Assembly: GCA_015345905.1 (NCBI GenBank)
Contig: JADDTR010000016.1
Location: 500,631 to 564,630 of the forward strand
From: Aotearoamyces nothofagi
Taxonomy: Eukaryota > Ascomycota > Leotiomycetes > Leotiales > Tympanidaceae
Reading direction: 5' to 3'
DNA length: 64,000 nt
Shown here in pieces: positions 46,614 to 59,110 of the stretch. The stretch's first letter is position 1; each line of letters begins with the position of its first letter. Position numbers and translations under genes: made by a program. Under the pieces are notes generated by a model. The model made no database searches. It saw nothing but the letters and a program-made list of their open reading frames with translations, and was not told where the DNA came from.

Positions 46614-47417
46614 ATGACGCAATTCAACATCGAGATAGTGAGCGACACTGTTTGCCCGTGGTGCTATGTTGGAAAGAAGAAGCTCGAGTCGGCCATCTCG
46701 GAATACAAGGAGAAGCACCCGCAATCAAATGATACATTCTCTACAACATGGAAGCCATTTTATTTGAATCCTGCTGCACCAAAGCAAGGTATGTTCTTAG
46801 ATTCCATATCACCCCATCTGGGCGCATTATATATACAGCGCCAGTACAAACAGGAGGGACTCAATTCTTATGGGCAGCAAACTGACGTTATTATAGGGAT
46901 CGACAAGACAACCGCGTTCAACAACAAGTTCGGTGAGCAACGTACTCGCCAGATCTTCGAACGCCTCACCAAAGTTGGCCAAGAGACGGGCATCAACTTC
47001 AAATTCGGTGGCAAGACCGGAAACACCCGCAACTCCCACCGCCTCGTGCAGCTAGGAAAGGCGAAGTCTCCCGCGATCCAGACACGCGTCATCGAGGAGC
47101 TCTTCGCCGCCTACTTCGAGCAGGAACAGGATATCACAGACCCGGCGGTGCTGAAGGCTGCAGGCGAAAGAGCTGGCCTGGACAGGAAAGAGGTGGACGC
47201 GTGGATCGATGGTGACGATGGCGGAAAAGAGGTGGACGACGAGGTGGTACAGGCGCAACGACAGCAGATCAGTGGGGTGCCCAACTTCACGGTCAACGGG
47301 ACCTATGAGGTTGGGGGTGCGCAGGATCCGACCGTTTTCCTGAGCCTCTTTGAGAAGATCAAGGCAGGTGAGGCATCAGGGAAGGCGCAAGATGTCGACG
47401 CAAATCGCGGCTGCTGA
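46614..47417 (+). CDS. DsbA/FrnE-family thioredoxin-fold oxidoreductase
   Basis: Two exons (46614-46788, 46897-47417) encode 231 residues. An upstream in-frame ATG at 46590 would add eight. The protein starts with a beta strand and the active-site motif FNIEIVSDTVCPWCYVGKKKLE, a CPWC redox motif. It goes on to WKPFYLNPAAPK and then, after the splice, GIDKTTAFNNKFGEQRTRQIFERL. The cis-Pro loop GVPNFTVNG and GAQDPTVFLSLFEKI complete the DSBA-like (FrnE/polyketide DsbA-type) fold. The 108-nt intron has GTATGT and CTGAC...TATAG signals but no stop and no frame change. Homologue alignment from memory supports its removal. It is likely a cytosolic thiol-disulfide or glutathione-dependent enzyme; the substrate is unknown. 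Confidence 0.85.
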   Translation: MTQFNIEIVSDTVCPWCYVGKKKLESAISEYKEKHPQSNDTFSTTWKPFYLNPAAPKQGMFLDSISPHLGALYIQRQYKQEGLNSYGQQTDVIIGIDKTTAFNNKFGEQRTRQIFERLTKVGQETGINFKFGGKTGNTRNSHRLVQLGKAKSPAIQTRVIEELFAAYFEQEQDITDPAVLKAAGERAGLDRKEVDAWIDGDDGGKEVDDEVVQAQRQQISGVPNFTVNGTYEVGGAQDPTVFLSLFEKIKAGEASGKAQDVDANRGC

Positions 47418-48402
47418 GTCGAGTATATGAGTGATTACTGAACAGTAGATTCTGGAGTTACGCCGATAGGCTGGTCTTATGTATCATAGGCAAATTGTTT
47501 ACTCATCCACCCGGCGAGCGACGTGGAGTCGCCGGTGTTACGCTCGACCACAGCATATGCTGCCATGTGCCGATTGCCCCTGCAGCGCCCTACAACGTTA
47601 CATGTAGCTTGTACGACAGCCAGACGCACCCCATACGGCTCGAGCCAACGCCGTCCTGCAAAAGTACCATCCACCTCTGCGAAGACCTCGGTCTCGTCAA
47701 ATGCCGAGCAGGCTCGTACAAACGTCTCTGCTCTGCTGGTTTGATATCATATCTAGAACCGAACCTGGTAGTGGAACACAGAATCAACTTTCCGTCGCCG
47801 TATAGTACGACCAGATCGGCCGCGAAGAAAGCTATTCCTTCCAGACGCTCTCCTTATTTTCTCCCAATAACCTCAGTCTAGCACTCATATCAGGGCGTGC
47901 GTTAATGCCCGTAGGACCTTGCTCAGCGAGCTAGACAGTCTACAGTCATAACTCATAAGCTTTCATTGGTTGGAGTTCTCCTATGAGCTGCATATTAATG
48001 CCATCTAAAATATCCTCGAAAACAAATCCTTTCACATGGAAGTAAGATCAGCGAGTGATGGCGGCAGTTAGCTTCCCATAACTTTCAAAATTATCATCAT
48101 TTATTGACAGCAGTAAACTATCTCTCCGCTTCGTGTTTAATACAGCTGTAACCTCAAACCCTTTGCCATAACTCTGAAAGCCAAGCAGCCGTCCAAGCAG
48201 TTTTGACGAGTGGTTTGGGGCAGTTGCATGAAAGATTCAACGCCTTAAATTTGCTGGCAAAGTCGTAATGTTTTGGCTTCTCCTAAAGACTTTGAAAAGC
48301 CAGACCTGAACGCCTCGCTAATGTTGGGCAATTTTTATGTGCCAGCCTTGTTCCTGAATAACGCCTTGATCCCCCCTTTGTCCATTCACATTGCCATCGT
48401 GA
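47418..48402. other. Intergenic, no firmly supported gene
   Basis: About 1 kb between convergent ends (DsbA-like and TFA2). A minus-strand frame ending at 47477 looks somewhat coding-like (MAAYAVVERNTGDSTSLAGWMSK) but cannot be joined to a convincing start or upstream exon. From 47890 on the sequence is AT-rich. Confidence 0.4.
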
Positions 48403-49296
48403 TTATCGCTTCAAATGGTCATAATCCCGCAGTAGATGCTCCATGTGTGTGTTAGTAGTTCTTCCACCCTTGCGAGGTGGTCGCTTCTTCTTCTCCTTAG
48501 GCTTCAGAGGAGCCTTGATTCGCTTGCTCGGATCCTCGCTGGCTGGCTTTTGGCCTGCGTCCAACAACTTCATGACCAGATCATCTGGACTAGGTAGCTC
48601 GATTCTATGCCACATCCTTGTAAACTCATCATCCACCCGATTAACCAAAGATGGATCGTTTGCCCAGACAATTCTAGCGTGATTGTCCTTCTTTGTCCGT
48701 GTGACGAGGATCCGATGCTCCGTTTCGAGCTCAGTGATTGCCTCTTCACAGTTGGGCCATCCATCTTTCAGCTCCTTCACAGACACGCCTTGTGCATCGG
48801 CCTTCCTCTGGAGGTATGCTAGCAACTCGTTTTTGGTTCGGACATTGATGATAGGCCTATGCTTGAATGTACCAGAGTCCCATTCCTGTGATTTCCCCTT
48901 GGGATCCGGAATCCACTGAATCCTGCCATGTTTCCTGAGAATTGCCGCCAAGGTCCGCTTCTGCTGTTCTGGAACATTGACCTGGCTTAGATATTGCAGG
49001 ATCTCACGGAAGGTCTTCGCGTCACCTTTCTTCTTCAAGAACTCGATGATATAGGTCACTTGTGTGAATGAATCGCTACCGTAGCCACTATCTGCAGGTT
49101 GTGAGTAGACAATAGGCTGTGCTTCACGCTTGCGTTTGAGCTCTTTACTCTCGCCTTTTGAGGATGCGTTGGAAAGTGACGGCGAAGGCGCTGAGACTGG
49201 TGGAGGAGCAAGAGTACGTGGTTTGGAGACTTTGGCGGATGCGGACATCACATTGCTTTTAAAAGCTTCCTGAGATCTCTCCAGGTAGGACGACAT
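48403..49296 (-). CDS. TFA2: TFIIE subunit beta (general transcription factor)
   Basis: A single exon of 297 residues. A basic, Ser/Pro-rich N-terminus (about 75 residues) is followed by the TFIIE-beta core winged helix (TQVTYIIEFLKKKGDAKTFREILQYL). A second winged helix follows (NVRTKNELLAYLQRKADAQGVSVKELKDGWPN...ELETEHRILVTRTKKDN), with RIVWANDP near residue 210. The C-terminus is strongly basic (KRIKAPLKPKEKKKRPPRKGGR), as in Tfa2. It acts with Tfa1 in the RNA polymerase II pre-initiation complex to recruit and regulate TFIIH. Length matches fungal orthologues. It is divergent from the nuclear-basket gene. Confidence 0.93.
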   Translation of the reverse strand: MSSYLERSQEAFKSNVMSASAKVSKPRTLAPPPVSAPSPSLSNASSKGESKELKRKREAQPIVYSQPADSGYGSDSFTQVTYIIEFLKKKGDAKTFREILQYLSQVNVPEQQKRTLAAILRKHGRIQWIPDPKGKSQEWDSGTFKHRPIINVRTKNELLAYLQRKADAQGVSVKELKDGWPNCEEAITELETEHRILVTRTKKDNHARIVWANDPSLVNRVDDEFTRMWHRIELPSPDDLVMKLLDAGQKPASEDPSKRIKAPLKPKEKKKRPPRKGGRTTNTHMEHLLRDYDHLKR

Positions 49297-49927
49297 GATG
49301 AGGTTGCCGTTCGGTGTGCGAGTGGAGAAAATTTGAAAGTATTGTAGGGAGAGAAGCAGTGTAAGTAGGGGGAGCTACTGCGGCTTATTTCGAATGGGCG
49401 TTTTTGAAGTGACGGACAAAGGTCGCGATTCGAAAGATCGTGCTCACTCTGCCGTGTTTGAGGATTGAAGACTCGCCAACGAGATCGTCGTCGCCCAGTG
49501 TAATAGAAACCAAGCCCAGGTTTGACTCGACGTGGGGTCTTGATAAAATTTGACGTCAAAAGAAGGCTGCGAGCAATTATGTTTTGTCGCAAGGTACCTA
49601 AGCCTTGTCACATGGCGCTAGACGACGCTAGCCATTGTGTGTATGTTTTGCCGAAAGCGTATGTACCAGCCAGTATTCAGAGCTCAAAGAACTCCTTCAA
49701 TAGGAACGATTATCAAATAGCCAGAAACCGGGTCCAGTTCGCAAGAGGATGTGCTAGCAGCACGTCTGTTTAACAAGATCCCCTACAGGATTCTTGAAGA
49801 AATCACAACTACTATACGTCTGTCGCCTTGACTGACAGACGCGACCTACGCACATTCTACGAATAACCACCTTCGATGAGAAGATCTTGAACGACTGAGG
49901 TCTCCGTTTGTGGAGGTGTCCATCGCT
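49297..49927. promoter_or_regulatory. Divergent promoter region TFA2 / MLP1
   Basis: 631 bp between two start codons. No separate gene is seen. Confidence 0.45.
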
Positions 49928-52900
49928 ATGGCCACGGCAACACTAGATGTTGGGTACCTCTCAGCGTATCTGAAGGTCCCGCAACCAACACTCAGCAGCA
50001 TCCTCGATTCACCCACGGCCGAGCTTGTTCAAGTTGTGCTCCAAGCAGTTACAGTAAAAGCTCGGGAATATGAAGAACTTCAAGCTGATAGGCTTCGTCT
50101 TGATGTCGAATTAGAGAACGCTGTGCGAAGCTCGGAAACTAGAAGTGAGGGCTTGAAGGCTACGGTCGACAAAGCTTTGAAGGATGTTGAAGATCTGCGT
50201 GAGAAGCTGAGCTCTGAAGGTATATCTAGTACTGATGTCTATGCTATTCCTTTTACTAATATTTGTGTCTCAGAGAATACACGCGCATCACTCGAGAACG
50301 AGCTCCAACAGTTAAAGTCGTCTTCCTCAACATCATCCTCGGAGGTAGAAACGCTACGAATTCGAATCGCAACTCTCGAGGCAGGTAACCGGGAGACTCT
50401 AGCTGTCGTGGAAGCGAAGTCGACCGCGAACGATAGTCTTTCCGAAGAGCTTCAAAAGCAACACAAGAAAGGCCTGGAGCTAAGCCAGCAAATATCCACC
50501 TTACAGCAGTCTGTGCAGAATGCAAATTCGGCTGCTTCGAGCGCTAAATTCCGAGAGCAAAGCTTAACACAGGAATTAGAGCAAGTTCGACGTAACAATG
50601 AATGGCTAGATACCGAGCTCAAGACGAAGAGCGCCGAAGCGTTGAAATATCGCAAAGAAAAGGGCGCCCGGATTGCTGAGCTACAGAGGCTCAACGAGGA
50701 GGCAACTGCAAATCTTGATTCTTTGAAACGAACAGAACTTGCCCTGCGAAGCCGACTAGAAGAGGTACAGAAGAAAGCTGAGGAGTCATTAGCGAAGGTG
50801 CAACAGCTGCAGGAGGCGGCTGCGACAACAGAGGAAGGGTTCAGACAAGACCTCGAAAGTTCACGACGTCTTGCAGAGCTACAGTCCCAACAGACCGAAA
50901 CCCAGCGAAACCGTTTGAAGGAGGTAGAAGCAGCCCTGGAGAAAAGCAAGGACGACGCAGCAGACGAAATATCTAGATGCCGGCAGGAGACCGAGCTAGA
51001 GAGCCAAGAGCGTGCACGGTTGGAGAATCGTATTGCTGAACTTGAAGCCGAGATTGATCGCCTCGAGGCAACAGCTTCAGCACCACAATATACAGGATCT
51101 ATCCCAGGAACGCCACGCCAGGGCCTCAATGGCCTGCTTCGTGGGGGATCACCAGGCGTCTTTGGAACACCCGGCTCTGCAAGAGGCAAGTCCAGCATCA
51201 CAGCCACCCAGGCAATTGACGAGCTTTACAAAGTGAAAGGACAATTGGCGACTGAACGAAGGCGGAACGAGCGTCTTGTGGCAGAGATGGAAGAGATGGT
51301 GCAAGGTCTTGAAGCGAAACAGCCAGAGATTGAAGAGCTTCAAGCTGAGCATGAGCGCCTTCAACAAGAAGTGGTCGAAATGTCCAAGTTCGTCGACCAG
51401 ACTGGCAAGGATAGAGATCGTGCCAAGAAGGATGCTAGAAAAGCAGAAAGTGAAGCTGCGACATGCCAAGCTGAAGCGAACATTCTCCGACAACAATTAC
51501 GAGACCTAAGTGCGCAAGTCAAGATGCTGGTTTGTGATATTGACGCTCGTGAACGAGGCCTTGATGCCTTGACCGCTGCAGAGAGATCACAGCTTGAGCG
51601 TGTAGCGCGTGGAGAAGTCAGCGAGGAGGCGCTAGATGGACTCACTGATACCGATCGATTCATCAGTCAACGTCTGACAGTCTTCCGAAGCATCAGCGAC
51701 CTCCAAGAAAAGAACCAAGAGCTGCTGAAAATCACACGGCAGCTAGGTGCCCAAATGGAGAGCGAGGAGGCATTGGCAGCTAAACATCAAGCTGCCCATG
51801 ACCATGAACAAGTCCAGAAGCTCGAGGAGAAGATTGAGAACTACAAAGACGAATTGCAATCTATGGTCACTCGATCCGAAAGCTACATCAAGGAGAGAGA
51901 CATGTTCCGACGCATGCTTCAACACCGTGGACAGTTGCCTGCAAATTCAGATCTGGCATCAATTTTCGGCCAATCAGTCGATGGAAACGGTGTAATGACA
52001 AGCATTGAGCAGAGTCCAAATAACAAAGACAATGCCAATTATGCTACCCTGTTACGCGAACTCCAGAGCCACTTTGATCAATACCGGGAAGAGCAGGCTA
52101 TCGACCGCCGGACAATGAAGGAGCAGACCGAAAGGCTATCATCCGAGAAGGGATCATTACAGTCGGAGATTGCAAGAATAAGTAGCCAACTTACTCTGGC
52201 CAACGAACGTTATGAAATGCTTCACGCCAACTACACCATGCTACAGAGCGAGAATACTGAGCTTCAGAAACGATCCCAGATACTCTCCGAGGGTGCAGCT
52301 AAGCAGGATCTCAGGACGCAACAGGTGGCCGAGGACTTGATTGAGGCCAAGGGCTTGCTCGAAAGCATGCGAAATGAGACTGCAAATCTTAAAGCAGAGA
52401 AGAAGCTGTGGAAAGAGATTCAGGATCGACTCAGCAAGGACAATGAGAGTCTGCAGAATGAGCGTAGCCGACTTAACGCCTTAGTTGCCAACCAACAGAG
52501 CTTGCAAAATGAACGCGAGCTGTCGGAGTCTGAGACTCGACGAAGACTCCAGGCACAAGTGGAGTCGTTGGAGACAGAACTTGGTGCAACGAAGAGAAAA
52601 TTGAGCGACGAGATAGAAGACAACAAGAAAGCACAGCTGCGGAAAGAGTACGACTCGCAGCAAAGTCAGAAGCGGATCGATGATCTTGCCACAAGCCTCA
52701 GCTCTATTCGCGAGGAACTGGTTGCTACTAAAACAACTCGCGACCATCTTCAAGCTCGTGTAGATGAACTCACTATTGAGCTGAAGAGTGCCGAAGAGCG
52801 TGTCGAAGTCCTCCAGCCGAGACCGACCCCAAGGCCCGGTACCCAAACTCTATCTGGCGGTGAAGAAACGGAACCAGAAGACTCTATCAGTAAGGAGCAG

Positions 52901-55900
52901 GAGCTCGCCATTGAGGTATCCGAGCTCAAGAGAGATCTTGACCTAGCGAGATCGGAACTTGAAAGCACCAAGAGTCAGATGGAGCAGTACAAATCCATCA
53001 GCCAAGCATCGGAGGAGGAACTCCAGAGTTTCAATGAGGCACATGAGCAGTATCGGGAAGAGATGGATGGGATTCTTGAGGAGAAGAATTCTCAAATCCG
53101 TGAACTGCAACAACGAGTTGAAGATATCTCTGCTGAATTATCTGCTTCCAACAGCGAGCTCAATACCCTACGTAACCAACAAGCCGAGGTAGCTCAGCAT
53201 GCTAATGAGGAGAAGGCTGCTCTAGAAGTAGAAATCGCTAGGCTTCGCGATGAGGATGAACGGCACGCAGCCGCCGCCCAATTTCATCAACAAGATCTAC
53301 GAGCTCAAGCTGAGATTGCCTCAAAAGCCCAGCAAGATTACGAGAATGAACTCGTCAAACATGCTGAGGCAGCTAAGCTGTTGCAAAATCTCCGAGAAAG
53401 TTATAACCAGTTGAAGACCGAGTCAGTGGAGCTTAAAGCCGAAGCTGAGTCAGCGAAGGTTGCCCTGACTCAGAGCCAGACCTCTTGGGATGAAAGACGA
53501 GAACAGTTCGAGAAGGAGCTGACCGAGTTACGGACGCGTCGGGATGACGTTGGTTCTCAGAACAAGCTCCTCCTGCAACAGCTTGAAAGTGTTAGTGCCC
53601 AGGTTACTGCCCTTCAACAAAGCAGGGCTACTTTCGCAGAAAATGGCGAGTCGGAAACCCCCGCATCTAGTGCAGCAACAGACCGATCAGTTGAAGGCCT
53701 TCGTGAACTTGTGACGTATCTAAGGCGGGATAAGGAAATTGTCGATGTTCAGTACGACTTATCTATACAAGAGTCGAAACGTTTGAAGCAACAGCTCGAA
53801 TACGCTCAGTCACAGCTCGACGAGGCCAGACTAAAGTTAGACCAAGAGCGAAGATCGCAAGCGGACGGGTCCAGAAACTCCATAGCCCACAAGGATCTAA
53901 TGGAGAAGCTGAATGAACTCAATTTATTCCGGGAGAGTAGCATTACCTTGCGCAACGAGGCTCGTCAAGCACAATCTCAATTAGCAGAGAAGACGAAAAA
54001 GGTTGAAGAACTTCTTGAGTCAATTCAGCCAATGGAGATTAAGGTCCGCGAGTTGGAAAATGTTAAGGAGATGCAAGATGGCGAAATCAAACTGCTCCAG
54101 GAAGATCGTGACCGATGGCAGAAGCGCAACCAGGAGATTCTCTCAAAATATGATCGCATTGATCCAGCTGAGATGGAACAATTAAAGGAATCCGTCGCTG
54201 TTCTACAGGCTGAGCGCGATGCCTTGACGGCAGACCGACAACCCCTGCAAGAGAAGGTTCAAACTCTCGAGAGCGAAAAGGTGATGTGGCAGTCAACAAG
54301 ACAGAAGATTGTCGAACAAGCCAAAGAGCGTTCGCGGGTTCTTACCAAAGACAAGAATGAACGAGTAGCTGAGCGTGATGCTGCTATTCAAGAGAAGGAA
54401 GCCCTTGAGCAACAACTATCTTCTGTACGCCAGGAATTAGAGACAGTTATCCAAGAAAAGCAAGGCGTCGAGCAGCAACTCACAACTCTACAGCAGGAAC
54501 TATCATTTGCAAAGGCAGAAATCGAACGTGCTGTGAACAGTACCGGGCAACCTGAAACTGATCAGCCGGCTCCATCTACTGATAACACAACCCGAGAAAG
54601 TTCAGCCGTCGAGCAGCAACTGGAGACCGTACGAAACGAACTCGGGGCTGCTATTCAAGAGAAGCAGAATGTCGAACAGCAACTTGCAACACTTCGCCAA
54701 GAACTTGAAAGTGTACGGTCTGAAAGAGACCAAGCTTTGGATACCGCAGCTCGAGCCCAGGCAGAAAAGGCCACGCAGGTATCATCGGATTCATCAATGG
54801 AGAACGGTATTGAGGATGGTCAAGTGGACGAGGCTTCATCAGCACCGTCAGACAGCGAGAAGAAAGCTCTTGAAGAACGTGTCACCGCGGCTGAGGCAAA
54901 GGCAAAGGAGGAAGAGGAGAAGGCCAAACAATTGGAAGCGAATATGGACAACATTGTTAAGCAAAGATCTGAAAAGATGAAGACGGCACTGAACAAGAAG
55001 CTAGCAGAATCGAGGGATGCGACTAAAGCGACTCTCGAGGCGGAGTATGCGACAAAGCTTGAGCAAGAAAGGCTAATATGGTTAGCGGAGAACAAGCCTA
55101 CCCCAGCGGCCTCTTCAGCTGGACTAAAAGAAGGAGAAGCGGCCATGCAGGCTAGCCCGGCTCCTCCATCAATTGTATCAGCTTTAAAGACACCGGCAAC
55201 ACCATCAACCCCAACGAAAGCTGCAGCGACAATTCTTGCAGACCTTAACAACGTGTCCGACAGTCAACTGAGGGAATTGCTCTCGAATAATCCAACTGCA
55301 AAGTCTATTCTTGCAAATAACCTCAGAAAGAAATTAGAGGCTGAAACGCATAAGATCAAGGAGGAGTACGAAAAACAAAAGGAAGAGCTAGCTAAGAAGG
55401 CTGAAGATACGAAGACTCAAGCAGTCATAATGGAGGGGAAAAAGTCGTCGCTGAAGCTTAACATGACTGAAAACAGGGTCAGAAATGCTAGCGCAAAGCT
55501 CGCAGTAGTTGAGAAAGCAGCAGTAGAGACGCCAGAGAAACCTGTTGGCGAAGTCTGGGAAATAGCGAAGAACGCGAAGCCGCCTGCCAATAACCCGGCT
55601 CCTGCAGCGCAGACCCCTCAAGTTTCTGCCTCTCCAGCTACTCCCGCTACAACCCAAGCCGCGACAAATCCTACTGTCAAAGCTGAACCAACAAGTACTG
55701 GAATTCCACATGCTCCTGCTACTAATACTGCACTACAAGCTACGACAAATAATTCACTTCCTCAGCCAGCTGCTCATGCAGCGAGCGGTGCTCAAATGGC
55801 CAATGGAAATTCTTCACTTCCTGTCTCATCTTTACCTGTCAGCAATATTCCTGCAGTAAGTCTAACCAAGTCTCGTGACATTGAGTTCATTACTGACGTT

Positions 55901-56190
55901 TATAGCCTTCTGGTGGCCCTGCCCGGACGGGTATACCGACAAGAGGTGGAACTAATATTCAGCGTGGTGGCCGAGGCATTGTTCCATATCAGCCTCCTAG
56001 GAATATGTCTGCTAGTGGTGGTAGGGGAAGGGGGGGTCAGTTTCAAAGGGGCGGCGGCAATATGAACCCTGGAGCAGCAACATTCAGCCCAGGTACGGGG
56101 AACAAGCGTCCACGTGACGACAGTCAGAATACCGGGGCACAGCAAGGCAATGGGGGAAAGAGAATAAGAGGAGGTGGTCCCTCGGGATAG
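49928..56190 (+). CDS. MLP1: Mlp1/TPR-type nuclear pore basket protein
   Basis: Three exons (49928-50219, 50274-55855, 55906-56190) encode 2052 residues. The introns are 54 and 50 nt. The ATG at 49928 (MATATLDVGYLSAYLKV) is preferred over upstream non-ATG extension. From about residue 45 to 1630 the protein is nearly continuous coiled coil with Glu/Lys/Gln/Leu heptads. It is broken by a short Gly/Pro hinge near residues 385-410 (TPRQGLNGLLRGGSPG). A TPR/MLP1-like central block includes the conserved LQEKNQELLKITRQLGAQMES region. The tail turns acidic, then Pro/Ala/Thr-rich. The last exon adds an RGG-rich end with a basic KRPRDD...GKRIRGG nuclear signal. It forms the inner basket filaments and anchors mRNA export and checkpoint factors. 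Length fits fungal Mlp1 proteins. Confidence 0.93.
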
Positions 56191-56435
56191 ATACGCGGTC
56201 TAGGTAGTTTCCTTTTAGCTTGTACTATATTTTTCTCTGCATGGTTAGGTGTGTTCACAATCTAGTTCCGAAGGCGGCGTATATGGAACTGGTGAACAGC
56301 ATGTGCGGGGTTTAGCACTATATCACAACAGATAATGGCTTAGAGTCAAGGAAAATGGCAAAAAAATGGCTCGAGAAAAATGGCAATAATTACACTCTGT
56401 TAAACACCGCTTAGGTTTGAATCAACCTGTATGAG

Positions 56436-57050
56436 CTACTGAAACTTTGATGGATTGCTGGGTATAAGCCTCTTTAGCACATCCACTTGTCGTCTAGCCA
56501 TCTTCATTTTCAAATCCTCCACTGCGCTGTTATCCACTCGGCGCATGCCCGTTCCGTATATCACCGTATAATCTGGTAGCACCTCATCTTCCGCAACTGT
56601 GCAAAGCGGTCCAATCTTGCAATGCTAAAACACAAGAGTACTCAGCACGAGGCTCTCCAAAAGAATAACTGGTCATACCTTTCCAATAACAGCTCCCTTC
56701 CCAATTTTAGCATTGATTTCCACCACGCTCCCTTCTCCGACTCTCTTAGCCTCCACGACTGACCCGACTTCAAGGATAACACCATCTTCAATAATTACGC
56801 CTTCTGACTGACTGTCTGATGGGCTTTGGAGTCCAAGTATGCTTCGTTCGCTGAGGATGCATGTACTGCCGACAGTTACTGGGCCATGGGTTGAGATCAA
56901 CTTGGCTCTGGGGTGGATGACAGTTTCATGACGAATAGTAATAAGATGCGTGCCCGTCAACGAAGCAGAATCGGATATAGTAATGGGTGATGAGAGAGAC
57001 GTGGGAGGCTTCGGAGCTGCAGGAGCACTGGAGACTCGTTTGCTGGACAT
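56436..57050 (-). CDS. Dynactin subunit 6 (p27), left-handed beta-helix protein
   Basis: Two exons (57050-56679, 56624-56436; intron 54 nt) encode 186 residues. Hexapeptide repeats run through the protein: ITISDSASLTG, VIHPRAKLIS, GPVTVGSTCILSER, VIIEDGVILEVGSVVEAK and INAKIGKGAVIGKHCKIGPLC. They form the left-handed parallel beta-helix shared with gamma-carbonic anhydrases. LPDYTVIYGTGMRRVD is the typical p27 C-terminal motif. With p25 it makes the pointed-end cap of the dynactin filament and helps link dynein to endosome and nuclear transport in hyphae. It is convergent with MLP1 (245-bp gap) and divergent from the complex I gene. Confidence 0.88.
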
Positions 57051-57434
57051 GGCGTCTTTGAGAATGTTCGACGTGTCAATCTACACTGTGAATTCGAAAT
57101 CTGCAGTAAGTAAGCTGTAGTTGCATAGCAAAATAGAAAGGCAAATGGTAGCCTTGACATACTGTCAATCATCTTGAGCAATGAACGCCAATCTTTCTAC
57201 ATCTCTTAATCGCGATATATCAATCGAGAATATTGATACCGAGCCGACGCTCTATGCGCCACCGTAGAGAAAGCATCCAGCCAATCAACATCGATCAATA
57301 ATCGATGATGCTTCGGAGCCGAGCTAGTGATCGAACTCCAGTGAGAGGTCCCGTCGACGTTCGCGATTCTATATCAAAACTCCTATTGTCACGACTGGGA
57401 CAAATTGCTCAATTGAGCAGAGCCTTCTGTCACG
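57051..57434. promoter_or_regulatory. Divergent promoter region dynactin p27 / complex I 51 kDa
   Basis: 384 bp between start codons. ATCGAT-type short palindromes cluster around 57215-57305 (TCGATCAATAATCGATG), and the significance is unknown. Confidence 0.4.
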
Positions 57435-59110
57435 ATGTTATCGCGACACGGACCTTCTCCTAAGACTGCTTCTACAATCGCAGCGCGCGTATTGCCTTCA
57501 ACGGCGTGTGCCGGGTCCCGTTCACCTTCATCCGCCTCTACACAACAGGCTCGAGGTCTTGCCACCGTTCAGGATGCTCCGCCAGTACGACACTATGGTG
57601 GATTGAAGGATCAAGATCGTATCTTTCAGAACTTATATGGGCACCACGGTGCTGACTTGAAGAGCGCAAAGAAGTATGGCGACTGGTACAAAACGAAAGA
57701 GATCTTAGATAAGGGCCATGATTGGGTGGGTGACGCTCAATTGGACATCCCTGGACAGTATGTACTGACTATATGGATAGATTATCTCTGAGATCAAGGC
57801 ATCCGGGCTGAGAGGACGTGGTGGCGCCGGTTTCCCTTCTGGAATGAAATGGGTAAGCAAACATTTAGCCATTGTGTATGATGGTTGCTAATACAAACAA
57901 GTCATTCATGAACTTCAAAGACTGGGATAAAGATACGAAGCCACGATATCTGGTCGTCAATGCCGATGAGGGTGAGCCTGGAACCTGCAAAGACAGAGAG
58001 ATCATGCGAAAAGACCCACACAAACTGGTCGAGGGCTGTCTGGTTGCTGGACGAGCAATGAACTGCACTGCAGCATACATTTATATCCGTGGCGAATTCT
58101 ACCATGAGGCTACAGTTCTGCAGCGTGCTGTTCAGGAAGCATACAAGGATGGTTTGATTGGAAAGAATGCATGTGGAAGTGGTTATGATTTCGATGTTTA
58201 TGTTCACCGTGGAATGGGCGCCTACGTTTGCGGTGAAGAGACATCACTTATTGAATCACTCGAGGGAAAACCAGGCAAGCCTCGGCTAAAGCCTCCGTTC
58301 CCTGCCTCTGTTGGACTCTTTGGGTGCCCCTCAACTGTGGCCAACGTGGAGACAATTGCCGTGGCGCCCACGATTGCCCGAAGAGGCGGATCCTGGTTCG
58401 CATCCTTTGGTCGTGAAAGAAACGCTGGTACCAAGCTATACTGTATATCTGGTCACGTAAACAACCCATGCACAGTTGAGGAAGAGATGAGCATACCATT
58501 AAGAGAGCTTATTGACAAACACTGTGGCGGTGTCCGCGGTGGGTGGGACAACCTGAAGGCTGTTATTCCAGGTGGATCATCTACCCCTATCTTACCAAAG
58601 GCAGTCTGCGATAGCCAAATTATGGACTACGATGCGCTCAAAGATAGCGGATCCGGTCTCGGTACTGCGGCTGTTATTGTTATGGACAAGAGTACAGACG
58701 TTGTCCGAGCTATCTCAAGATTGAGTCACTTTTACAGACATGAGTCATGTGGCCAATGTACGCCATGTCGTGAGGGTAGTAAGTGGGTTGATCAAATCAT
58801 GAAGAGATTTGAAAAGGGTCAGGCAAGAGACCGTGAGATTGATATGCTACAAGAGCTTACAAAGCAGGTTGAGGGTCACACTATCTGTGGTAAGTAATCC
58901 GTTTTATCCTTGATAAAGAGTTCCCTCTAACGACAGATAGCTCTCGGCGAGGCCTTTGCATGGCCAGTCCAGGGTCTCATCAGGCATTTCCGCCCTGAAC
59001 TTGAGGCTCGTATGCAAAAGTATGCCGAAGAGAACGGAGGCACCGCTTTCGCCGGAGGATGGACTCGTGATTCTGTAAAGCAAGGGAAGCTCATTGCACC
59101 TGGCCAATAG
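57435..59110 (+). CDS. NUO51: NADH:ubiquinone oxidoreductase 51-kDa subunit (complex I), mitochondrial
   Basis: Four exons (57435-57725, 57781-57852, 57902-58889, 58941-59110) encode 506 residues. The N-terminus (about 40 residues, Arg/Ser/Ala-rich) is a presequence. After it come the conserved [14 protein letters not shown], the spliced [19 protein letters not shown] (NADH/FMN loop, spread over exons 2 and 3), [34 protein letters not shown] and the iron-sulphur ligands [12 protein letters not shown], with the fourth cysteine at GHTIC just before the last intron. It binds NADH and FMN, and the N3 [4Fe-4S] cluster, at the tip of the matrix arm. Length and all key residues are as expected. Confidence 0.95.

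Noticed and set aside
47477-47790. Coding-like minus-strand frame ending at 47477
   Set aside because: The translation looks plausible, but no upstream exon or start can be joined with proper splice sites, so it is not called as a gene.
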